Below are positions 1-5,347 of a stretch of 6,647 nt of DNA, piece by piece (position 1 is the first letter of the stretch; every line of letters starts with the position of its first letter). Location: positions 1 to 6,647 of the forward strand of contig DASTXN010000136.1 of assembly GCA_035765515.1 (NCBI GenBank), given 5' to 3'. The translations under genes were made by a program, and so were the position numbers. A model generated the notes under the pieces. That model ran no database searches, was not told where the DNA came from, and worked only from the letters and a program-made list of their open reading frames with translations. The DNA comes from DASRSS01 sp035765515 (lineage in GTDB: Bacteria > Actinomycetota > Actinomycetes > Mycobacteriales > Jatrophihabitantaceae).

Positions 1-197
1 GGCTCGCCGAGGCCTGCAGCCGACTGCTGCGCTCGGGCACGCTGCCGGATTCCGGCGGCGCGGCGACGACAATCTTGGTCACCATCGACTACCGCGACCT
101 GCTGCAGCGCTACTGGAACACGATGGGCGCGAACAACACCACTAGCACCGACACCGACAGCTCGACCGCCAGCACCGCAAATACCATCGCCGCCAGC

Positions 198-236
198 GGG
201 GGTCCCCCCCGCCAATAAAGGCGTAGCCGGCGGGGG
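198..236 (+). repeat. G5-T-C7 homopolymer tract plus GC stem-loop at the frameshift site
   Basis: Five G (198-202), T and seven C (204-210) form a palindrome-like tract. Directly overlapping it, CCCCCGCC (206-213) is fully complementary to GGCGGGGG (229-236). That gives an 8-bp GC stem with a 15-nt loop, inside which GGC (220-222) can pair with GCC (226-228). The TAA that ends the upstream reading frame (216-218) lies in this loop. Such tracts are prone to replication slippage and to sequencing length errors. The in-frame codons are CCC CCC CGC, so a tRNA-Pro moving +1 on CCC-C would enter the downstream HNH frame exactly. Slippage or recoding is inference; the tract and pairing are directly visible. 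Confidence 0.6.
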
Positions 237-264
237 AGGCTACGGGGTCACCTCGTACGGGACG

Positions 265-714
265 TTGATCCCGGTCGACGAGCTGCTGCGAAGAGCCTCG
301 GACGCGAAGATCATCCCCGTCGTGTTGAACGACGCCGGCGGGGTCATGGCCTACGGGCGAAGCCGAAGACTCGCCTCCCCAGCCCAACGAAGAGCCCTCG
401 CCGCCCGCGATGGGGGCTGCGTGCGACCGGGCTGCACGGTGCCCGCGGATTGGTGTGAGGTGAACCATGTCGACCGCTGGGAACACGGCGGCACGACCGA
501 CATCGGCAAGATGGCACTGGTCTGCACCCACAACCATGACGACCTCGAACGCGGCGCCCGCATCGTCATGATCAACGGACGCGCGCACTGGATCGAGCCT
601 GCCTGGCTCGATCCATCGCAGACCCCGAGGTTGAATACCGCCCACCACCTGCCCCGCATCTTCACCGGGGACCTCGGCACTGCCCTCGACCGTCCGCAAG
701 ACAGCGAGCAATAA
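265..714 (+). CDS. HNH-domain C-terminal segment of the DUF222/13E12 gene
   Basis: This is the intact downstream reading frame of the split gene, 149 codons if begun at TTG 265. That TTG is probably not a natural start: family-like sequence continues upstream of it (YGVTSYGT) and no convincing ribosome binding site precedes it. Numbering from the TTG, residues 1-45 form the usual region before the HNH, ending in SPAQRRALAARDGGC. The HNH domain spans about 52-95: a C52/C57 pair, C64, H68 in the NHV..W motif, GGTTDI at 75-80, and C87 with H91. The rest (ARIVMINGRAHWIEP, then LNTAHHLP) matches the C-terminus of one 13E12 subgroup. Two usual positions differ: where many relatives have Asn before the LxLxC strand there is Lys82, and the usual C-x-x-H-H reads CTHNH. 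Activity may therefore be reduced or lost. Without the DUF222 part this fragment is unlikely to be a complete protein. Confidence 0.6.
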   Translation: MIPVDELLRRASDAKIIPVVLNDAGGVMAYGRSRRLASPAQRRALAARDGGCVRPGCTVPADWCEVNHVDRWEHGGTTDIGKMALVCTHNHDDLERGARIVMINGRAHWIEPAWLDPSQTPRLNTAHHLPRIFTGDLGTALDRPQDSEQ

Positions 715-751
715 CCCGCGGGCCGGAAGGCGACCACCCGCACCGCACCGA

Positions 752-905
752 GCTGGAAGCTGAGCCGCGAGCGAGACCGCGGGAGGCGAAGGCGACCCAC
801 CACACAGCGCAACCAGCACAACCCGACTATCAGGACCGGGCTGGAAGCCGAGACCGCGGGAGGCACAGGCGACCACCGCATGGCGCGCCCAGCACAACCC
901 GACTA
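752..905. repeat. Imperfect tandem duplication between the HNH gene and padR
   Basis: Copy 1 is about 752-829 and copy 2 about 840-905. Shared blocks are GCTGGAAG (752-759 and 840-847), a 15-mer GAGACCGCGGGAGGC (773-787 and 850-864), a GGCGACC block, and an exact 17-mer CCAGCACAACCCGACTA (813-829 and 889-905). Copy 1 carries about 11 extra bases near 760-772. A third, weaker relative (CCGGAAGGCGACCACCC) sits near 722-738. The last three bases of copy 2 are the stop codon of the minus-strand padR gene. I see no coding role for this 188-bp stretch and no clear terminator. It may be a remnant of duplication at the end of the 13E12 gene. Confidence 0.6.
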
Positions 906-1439
906 ACCGGGTACGACCTCGTCCAGGAACCGCAACGCGGCACGGGCGCTCTCGCGCCGCCAGGTGAGAACCAGTCGCTCGAATCCGGACGTATCCCGAA
1001 GCTGGGTGCGCAATTCGTCCTCGCGGCGCGTGAACACCTTGCGCTGCGCGGCGATCAGCGGCCCCGCGCTCCAGCCGCGCCGGTCCAGCAGGGCCAGCTT
1101 GACCAACAGTTCGGAGCGTGTGTCCCGCAGATGCTCGACCGGTCGCCGCAGCCAGCGTCGCACGTCCGCGTCGCCGATGGCGGTGGCCGCGACGACAGTG
1201 CGCTGTGGGCCGCGTCCACCCTGCTCGGTACTTGCCGGCACGGTCAGCCCGAGCTCGGTCAACGCCGTGATGGCGCGGTAGACGATCGGACGGGGGACGT
1301 GCCAGGCCTGCCCGACAGCGCCGTCCGGGGCGGTGAGGCCCGCGACCGCGAAACCGTGCTGCGGCTGCTCGGCGATCAATGCCAACACGATCCACTCGGC
1401 CAGCGACAGCTTCGGAAGGTCTCGCGTCACGCCGGCCAT
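903..1439 (-). CDS. PadR-family transcriptional regulator
   Basis: A 178-residue protein with PadR layout. An N-terminal winged helix-turn-helix covers about residues 11-85: SLAEWIVLALIAEQPQHGFAV, then VYRAITALTELGL as recognition helix, then a wing with GGRGPQR at 74-80. A C-terminal helical dimerisation region covers about 90-178 (RDTRSELLVKLALLDRRG, and a final amphipathic helix ending FLDEVVPG). PadR proteins are cytoplasmic, usually dimeric repressors of nearby genes, often released by small phenolic or hydrophobic ligands; the ligand here cannot be predicted. ATG at 1439 was chosen because the PadR similarity begins about ten residues later. The same frame stays open far upstream, but there it is antisense to the amidohydrolase and looks like an artefact. 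No strong Shine-Dalgarno precedes the ATG. The gene is divergent from the amidohydrolase across 78 bp, making that promoter its likely target, and its stop overlaps the second copy of a local tandem repeat. Confidence 0.88.
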   Translation of the reverse strand: MAGVTRDLPKLSLAEWIVLALIAEQPQHGFAVAGLTAPDGAVGQAWHVPRPIVYRAITALTELGLTVPASTEQGGRGPQRTVVAATAIGDADVRRWLRRPVEHLRDTRSELLVKLALLDRRGWSAGPLIAAQRKVFTRREDELRTQLRDTSGFERLVLTWRRESARAALRFLDEVVPG

Positions 1440-1517
1440 GACCGTCCGAGCAGCCGGTCCGCACAGGGCAACGCCACCGGCACAGCGTAGTGCGGTCTGC
1501 GGCCACCGGCCGTAGGC
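1440..1517. promoter_or_regulatory. Divergent padR/amidohydrolase intergenic region with repeat elements
   Basis: This 78-bp gap must hold the start signals of both divergent genes. Visible symmetry: CCGCAC (1459-1464) with its reverse complement GTGCGG (1490-1495), 31 bp apart; GCCGGT (1453-1458) with ACCGGC (1476-1481); and a direct repeat GCCACCGGC at 1473-1481 and 1502-1510, 29 bp apart. A minus-strand TACGCT (1489 to 1484) fits the loose actinobacterial -10 pattern TANNNT, but no good -35 accompanies it. The spacing near three helical turns would suit a dimeric regulator such as PadR. Short GC-rich repeats occur by chance in such DNA, so an operator role is only a candidate. Confidence 0.35.
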
Positions 1518-2735
1518 ATGAGCATGATGGAGCGCGTGAACAGAATCGATGCGCCGAGTGTCCTCGTCACCAATGCCGCGCTGGCCGACGGCACGTCCGC
1601 CGAACTGCGCCGCGGCGTGAGCCTGCTCGTCGATGATCGCTCGGTCGCGGGGCTCTGGTTCGACGGCGACGGGCCCGATCCGACGAGCCTGGACGCGACG
1701 GTGATCGACGGCAGCGGCGCAACCATCGTGCCCGGCCTGGTCGACTCGCATGCACACCTGTCGATGCCCGGCGGCGCGCGCTGGATCGAGCGCGGCTTCG
1801 ACGCGGCCGAGGAACTGCTCGCTGTCGGCGAGGAGAACGGTGCGGCCATGGTGCGCGCGGGCATCCGCTGGGCGCGCGATGTCGGGGCACCCCGGCGCGC
1901 GGGAGCCGACGGCGTCGAGCGCGCGCTGAGCCTGGTGCTGCGCGATCGCTGGAAGGACGCGCACGACCGTCCGTACGTCCGCGCGGCGGGCACGTGGATC
2001 ACCCGTGCCGGATCGCTGCCGCACGGGCTCGCGATCGAACTCGACCACGGCGCGGACCTGGTCGACGCGGTCACCGCGCAACTCGACGACGGCGCCGACC
2101 TGGTCAAGCTGTATCTCGACGGCCCGGACGCCGACACCGCGCCGTTCAGCGCGGACGAAGTCACGGCGGCGGTCGCGCTCGTGCACGAGCGCGGTGCCAC
2201 GGTGGCCGCCCACTCCGGAACCCTGCCCGGCGCGCGCGTGGGCGCCGAGGCCGGCGTCGACAGTCTCGAGCACGGCTTCGCGCTGGACGCCGACGTGGCC
2301 GCGACACTCGCCGAGCACCGCGTCACCGTGGTGTCGACGCTCGCGGTGCTGCGGTCGTGGCAGAGCTTTCGCACGACGACGACAATCGATCGGTTCGCGA
2401 GCGAGGACGGTGTCGCGCGCATCGCCGAGCGCCGTGAGCGGGCCGAGGAGAGCATCCGGCTGGCACACCGGGCCGGTGTGGCGATCGCGGCCGGCTCGGA
2501 CTTCGGCGGCGGCTCGCTGCGAGCGAACCAGCTGGCCTGGGAGGTCGAGGCTCTGGTCGCCGCGGGCGTCGAGCCGCACGTCGCGCTCGCAGCCGCGACG
2601 TGGCGCGGCGGCGAGCTGATCGGCGATTCCGCTGCCGGTCGCTTATCGATCGGTGGCCCTGCGCACTTCAGCCTGGTACACGGCGATCCGCTCAGCGATC
2701 CGTCCGCCCTGTGGCGGGTCTGGCTGACCCGCTGA
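1518..2735 (+). CDS. Metal-dependent amidohydrolase (imidazolonepropionase-like family)
   Basis: A 405-residue amidohydrolase-superfamily enzyme of normal length. A small N-terminal beta domain (about 14-70) leads through TIVPGLVDSHAHL into the TIM barrel. All expected metal ligands are present: H78 and H80 (HAH), K197 (in DLVKLYLDG, the lysine that is carboxylated in two-metal members), H232 (AAHSG), H252 (SLEHG) and D328 (AGSDFGG). The C-terminus (LSIGGPAHFSLVHGDPL) is the usual return to the beta domain. Such enzymes hydrolyse amide, ester or ring C-N bonds in the cytoplasm. Close relatives are often annotated as imidazolonepropionase-related or Xaa-Pro/Xaa-Arg dipeptidases; the substrate here is unknown. 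No signal peptide is visible. Start: ATG 1518 is the longest form, but ATG 1524 or 1527 sits better behind the weak TAGG at 1513-1516. The gene is divergent from padR, its likely regulator, and ends 11 bp from the convergent isoaspartyl peptidase. Confidence 0.9.
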   Translation: MSMMERVNRIDAPSVLVTNAALADGTSAELRRGVSLLVDDRSVAGLWFDGDGPDPTSLDATVIDGSGATIVPGLVDSHAHLSMPGGARWIERGFDAAEELLAVGEENGAAMVRAGIRWARDVGAPRRAGADGVERALSLVLRDRWKDAHDRPYVRAAGTWITRAGSLPHGLAIELDHGADLVDAVTAQLDDGADLVKLYLDGPDADTAPFSADEVTAAVALVHERGATVAAHSGTLPGARVGAEAGVDSLEHGFALDADVAATLAEHRVTVVSTLAVLRSWQSFRTTTTIDRFASEDGVARIAERRERAEESIRLAHRAGVAIAAGSDFGGGSLRANQLAWEVEALVAAGVEPHVALAAATWRGGELIGDSAAGRLSIGGPAHFSLVHGDPLSDPSALWRVWLTR

Positions 2736-2746
2736 CGTAGAACGGC

Positions 2747-3664
2747 TCAGACGAAGGTGGCGGGATCACCGTCGGTCAGGTGGCCGCGGAACATCGCGTT
2801 GCTGTTGAAGGCGATCACCACGCTGCCGTCGTGGCCGGCCGCGATCAGGCCGCCGGAGCCACCCGCCGCGTCCAGCTTCGCCGCGACCGTCTCGCGCACG
2901 GCCCGCTCCAGGTCCGCGCCCAGGTAAGACATGCGGGCACTGATGTCGTAGGCGACGACGCCGCGCAGGAAGTACTCGCCCTCGCCGGTGCACGAGACGG
3001 CCACGGTGTCGTCCGCCGCGTAGGTGCCGGCCCCGACGACCGGGGCGTCGCCGACCCGGCCCGGCAGTTGGTTGCTCACCCCGCCGGTGGACGTCGCGGC
3101 CGCCAGCCGGCCGTGGGCGTCGCGGGCCACCGCCCCTACCGTCCCGTGCCTTGTCCCGTTAGCAGCCGTCCCGTCGGCGGAGCGGACGCGCTCCAGCTCG
3201 CGCAGCCGGCGGTCGGTCACGAAGTAGCTGTTCGGCACCTGTTCCAGCCCCCACTCGGTCAGCAGCCGGTCGTCCGGAGCGACCATCAGCACGTGGGACG
3301 TCCGCTCGAGGACGGCGCGGGCGGCGAGGACCGGGTTGCGGACGTTCCGGCAGCTGGTGACCGCCCCGGCGCGCCCGTCGCCGGTCATCACCGCGGCGTC
3401 CAGTTCGGCGGTGCCCTGGGTTGTGAGCGCCGCGCCCCGGCCGGCGTTGAACAGCTCGTTGTCCTCGAGCGCGGTCACCGCGGCGCAGACCGCGTCTACC
3501 GCCGGGCCGCCCGCGCGGAGCACCCGCTCACCCGCGCGCACCGCATCGCGCAGTCCGGCGTGGTAGGCGTCCGGGCCGTCCAGCGGCTCGACGCGGTCGC
3601 CCGCACCGCCGTGCACGGCCAGCGCGATCCCGTCCGGTCCAGGGGCAAGTCGTAGCAGCTGCAT
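2747..3664 (-). CDS. Isoaspartyl peptidase / plant-type L-asparaginase (Ntn hydrolase)
   Basis: A 305-residue precursor of the IaaA/ASRGL1 family, which self-cleaves into two subunits and hydrolyses isoaspartyl dipeptides and L-asparagine in the cytoplasm. The start of the fold is clear (ALAVHGGAGD, residues 14-23), followed by AVDAVCAAVTALEDNELFNA and the NAGRGAALT loop. The nucleophile is T175 in RHGTVGAVA; cleavage before it would give a 174-residue alpha and a 131-residue beta chain. Expected active-site partners follow at the spacing I recall for E. coli IaaA (T179, T197, R207, D210, T230): T193 (STGG), R203 and D206 (PGRVGDAP), and T226 (SCTGEGEYF). The linker before T175 is short, as in many bacterial members. 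Start ATG 3664 is preceded by no Shine-Dalgarno but by a TATAAC box nine bases away, suggesting a nearly leaderless mRNA. Likely roles are clearing peptides with damaged isoaspartyl bonds or recycling asparagine. Confidence 0.93.
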   Translation of the reverse strand: MQLLRLAPGPDGIALAVHGGAGDRVEPLDGPDAYHAGLRDAVRAGERVLRAGGPAVDAVCAAVTALEDNELFNAGRGAALTTQGTAELDAAVMTGDGRAGAVTSCRNVRNPVLAARAVLERTSHVLMVAPDDRLLTEWGLEQVPNSYFVTDRRLRELERVRSADGTAANGTRHGTVGAVARDAHGRLAAATSTGGVSNQLPGRVGDAPVVGAGTYAADDTVAVSCTGEGEYFLRGVVAYDISARMSYLGADLERAVRETVAAKLDAAGGSGGLIAAGHDGSVVIAFNSNAMFRGHLTDGDPATFV

Positions 3665-3673
3665 GGACCGGAC

Positions 3674-3679
3674 GTTATA
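3674..3679 (-). promoter_or_regulatory. Candidate -10 box (TATAAC) of the isoaspartyl peptidase gene
   Basis: On the minus strand TATAAC reads from 3679 to 3674 and stands out in GC-rich surroundings. Transcription would start about seven bases on, close to ATG 3664, so the mRNA would have almost no leader. That fits the missing Shine-Dalgarno. The sixth base is C rather than the preferred T, and no good -35 hexamer is seen near 3697-3702. Confidence 0.35.
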
Positions 3680-3729
3680 CGGGGCGTTCCGAGCGCTGGC
3701 ACCGGGCTGAGACGCCGCGCTCGGATAAC

Positions 3730-3758
3730 GCGACGGCCTGCCGATGTTAAGCTAGCGT
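3730..3758 (+). promoter_or_regulatory. Candidate promoter for the secreted-protein gene
   Basis: TAGCGT at 3753-3758 fits the TANNNT -10 pattern and lies in a locally AT-richer stretch (GTTAAGCTAGCGTGAATTT). A weak -35 (GCGACG, 3730-3735, sharing the GAC core) sits 17 bp upstream. The transcript leader to ATG 3911 would be about 145 nt. The 246-bp gap between the two divergent genes (3665-3910) shows no other gene. Confidence 0.3.
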
Positions 3759-3894
3759 GAATTTGCTGTTGTCGGCGGGTTGTCTCGGCACTAGTCGGCC
3801 CTCGGGTGCGAACCAGGAATCGTCCCCGCGGTGCATCTGACGAAGCCGGGCCGGGCTCGGTGGCAGGTGGGGCAGCTGGTCCTGACCCATGCCT

Positions 3895-3900
3895 GGAAAG
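3895..3900 (+). promoter_or_regulatory. Ribosome binding site deciding the start at 3911
   Basis: GGAAAG lies 10 bases before ATG 3911. The upstream in-frame GTG at 3806 has no comparable site, and the residues it would add (rich in Gly, Ala, Pro and Arg) would push the hydrophobic export segment 35 residues inward. Both facts favour 3911. Confidence 0.5.
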
Positions 3901-3910
3901 TGCCCGCCCG

Positions 3911-5260
3911 ATGCGTTCCCCTGCCCGCCTGTTCGCGGCCGCGGTCATCGCCGCGATGATGGCGATCGCCGTGGTGACACTCGTCGCCGACGTGATGAGC
4001 GGCCATCCGCACACCCATCAGGCCGCCGCCCGAGTCGAGGCCCAGTTCGCCCAGCGCTCCATCCCGGGCCTCGCGGCGCTGTCCCCGGACGCTCGGACGC
4101 AAGCCACGAGCGCGCCGGACGCGGTCTCCGCCGACCCGGCGGACGCGGCCGAAAGCCCCGCGACCGGCGCCTCCGCAATGGCGAACGCACCGACGAGGCC
4201 GGCGTCCACGGGACCGTCCGCAGCCACGACCGGCCCGTCCGTCGGAACAGTGACCGGGACGGCCCCGGGGATCGGGAGTGCCAACCCCCCGGCGGCGCGT
4301 CCAGCCGCGGCACCGGCCAAGGCCGTCCCGGCGGCCGAGCACCCCGCGAAGGTCAGGAAGTCGCGCCCGACCCGTCGGCAGCTGCGGGCGGCAGCGGTGC
4401 GCAGGGGCAAGCGCCCCGGCGAGGTCACCCGCAGCCACTACCTGCGTCACCTCACCGGCGGACCCTGGGACGAGATCATGATGCGGGCGCTCGGCCGCCG
4501 TGATGCCCGGCAGAACGCCGGCCGCCAACAGCACGTCGTGCTGCTCGACATCGGCGGCCAGGTGGGGCACGGCGTGCTGCTGTCGACGACCCCGCGCTAC
4601 GTCAGCTATCGGGGGCTGACGCGGGCGGTCATCGCGTACGTGCGGGGCTATCACTCCGCGCAGCGCCGGGGCGCGCCGGTCACGGTCGCGATCGGCACCA
4701 ACAACGACCTGCAGACCTCGGCCCGGACGGGGCGGATCTGGGCCCGCCAGGTCGTCCAGCCGGTACACCGCGCCGCAAGGCACTACCGCGGGTTCGCGAT
4801 CGCCGGCGCGAGCGACATCGAGCCGGGATTCCGCGTCGGCCCGCGCGGCACCCGGGCGTGGGTGCGCGGATTCCTGCACGCGACCAAGGCGCCGCTGATC
4901 TTCAACGGCTCGGCGGACGGCTGCTCGCCGATCTTCCCGCGGTCGCGCTGCGGCCACGGCTGGACGGCACGCGACCTCGCGTGGGTGGCCGGGGCTGCGG
5001 CGCCGCGCCGCATCTCGGCCCTGCCGCAGGTCTACAACTACACGATGGCCGACCAGTGGGCGATGATCTCGCTGACCGCGGTGCGCGATGGCCACCGGGC
5101 GCTGCGGTTCCATGGCCCGCTGACCGAGAACGCGGCCTGTCGCGGCGAGAAGCACTGCCCGACGATGGGCAGCCTGCGGGCCTGGCAGGCACTGCGCAAC
5201 AGCCTGAGCCGGCTCGGCCCGGTCTCGTTGCCGGCGCGCACCGACCTGGACGTGTACTGA
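3911..5260 (+). CDS. Secreted or membrane-anchored protein of unknown function, C-terminal conserved-looking domain
   Basis: 449 residues from ATG 3911 (484 if begun at GTG 3806). Residues 2-6 are basic and 7-26 form a hydrophobic helix (signal peptide or uncleaved anchor; no clear signal-peptidase site). About 37-150 is an Ala/Pro/Thr/Ser-rich, low-complexity linker, typical of wall-spanning regions. About 155-449 is a globular domain I cannot name with certainty. It has strand-like hydrophobic blocks each ending in polar residues: HVVLLDIGGQ, VTVAIGTNND (N264, N265, D266), FAIAGASDIEPGF (D302, E304), APLIFNGSADGC and LPQVYNYTMADQW. This pattern suggests a TIM-barrel, glycosidase-like fold, but that is inference. 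Cysteines C338/C347 and C410/C416 are the only four in the domain and are well placed for two disulfides, consistent with an extracytoplasmic location. The DUF445 membrane-protein gene follows after 87 bp in the same direction. No recognised enzyme signature was found. Confidence 0.7.
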   Translation: MRSPARLFAAAVIAAMMAIAVVTLVADVMSGHPHTHQAAARVEAQFAQRSIPGLAALSPDARTQATSAPDAVSADPADAAESPATGASAMANAPTRPASTGPSAATTGPSVGTVTGTAPGIGSANPPAARPAAAPAKAVPAAEHPAKVRKSRPTRRQLRAAAVRRGKRPGEVTRSHYLRHLTGGPWDEIMMRALGRRDARQNAGRQQHVVLLDIGGQVGHGVLLSTTPRYVSYRGLTRAVIAYVRGYHSAQRRGAPVTVAIGTNNDLQTSARTGRIWARQVVQPVHRAARHYRGFAIAGASDIEPGFRVGPRGTRAWVRGFLHATKAPLIFNGSADGCSPIFPRSRCGHGWTARDLAWVAGAAAPRRISALPQVYNYTMADQWAMISLTAVRDGHRALRFHGPLTENAACRGEKHCPTMGSLRAWQALRNSLSRLGPVSLPARTDLDVY

Positions 5261-5343
5261 CGCTCTCCACGCTCGAGCTTCGCCAGGTCCGGATGCCCGC
5301 TGTGTGACATCCTGAGCCGGCGGCGGTGCGGGCTCGAGGAGCG
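5261..5343 (+). promoter_or_regulatory. Possible Shine-Dalgarno-sequestering RNA helix upstream of the DUF445 gene
   Basis: The Shine-Dalgarno GAGGAG (5336-5341) lies six bases before ATG 5348. Upstream, CGCTC (5261-5265) can pair with GAGCG (5339-5343), and CTCGAGC (5272-5278) with GCTCGAG (5332-5338). This is 12 base pairs with one 6-nt bulge, covering the whole Shine-Dalgarno. The left arm begins on the base after the TGA of the secreted-protein gene, so a ribosome ending there would open the helix. A smaller alternative stem, GAGCC (5314-5318) with GGCTC (5331-5335), competes for part of it. The pairing is read by eye; a regulatory role is inference. No convincing terminator or promoter is visible in this gap. 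Confidence 0.35.
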
Positions 5344-5347
5344 GTAG

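Larger units (their letters stand above)
1..714 (+). pseudogene. 13E12-repeat (DUF222) HNH endonuclease-like gene, 5'-truncated by window edge and frameshifted
   Basis: The gene starts before the window. From base 3 the third forward frame reads the end of a DUF222 domain (ATTILVTIDYRDLLQ, to about base 107). It then enters a Ser/Thr/Asn/Ala-rich linker and stops at TAA 216-218. The first forward frame continues the same protein family from about base 211 (ANKG, then YGVTSYGTLIPVDELLRRA), with the HNH domain up to TAA 712-714. Removing one C from the C7 run at 204-210 joins both parts into one open frame, so this is one gene with a +1 frameshift. It could be a decayed copy, a homopolymer sequencing error, or a gene rescued by slippage. 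The family is abundant and repeated in actinobacterial genomes (REP13E12 of Mycobacterium tuberculosis) and is often found broken. Its biochemical role is poorly known; HNH domains are generally metal-dependent nucleases. Family assignment is confident; pseudogene status is less so. Confidence 0.75.

Noticed and set aside
715..902. CRISPR-like array
   Set aside because: There are only two diverged copies with unequal spacing and no constant repeat-spacer pattern; it is better described as an imperfect tandem duplication.
142..1506. Minus-strand open frame of 454 codons across the HNH gene and padR region
   Set aside because: It is low-complexity Arg/Gly/Ala shadow sequence overlapping better-supported genes on both strands.
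1440..2579. Upstream extension of the padR frame by 380 codons, suggesting a fusion protein
   Set aside because: The extension is antisense to the amidohydrolase, has Arg/Ala-rich shadow composition, and the PadR domain begins normally at ATG 1439.
2780..3655. Plus-strand open frame opposite the isoaspartyl peptidase
   Set aside because: The minus strand has a complete Ntn-hydrolase active site; the plus frame has no motifs and is a mirror of it.
3806..3910. GTG 3806 as the start of the secreted protein
   Set aside because: It has no ribosome binding site and would place the export helix about 40 residues inside. ATG 3911 has GGAAAG ten bases upstream and a normal basic-then-hydrophobic N-terminus.
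5314..5335. Rho-independent terminator after the secreted-protein gene
   Set aside because: The stem is only five base pairs, the loop is 12 nt, and no T run follows. It lies just before the next gene's ribosome binding site.
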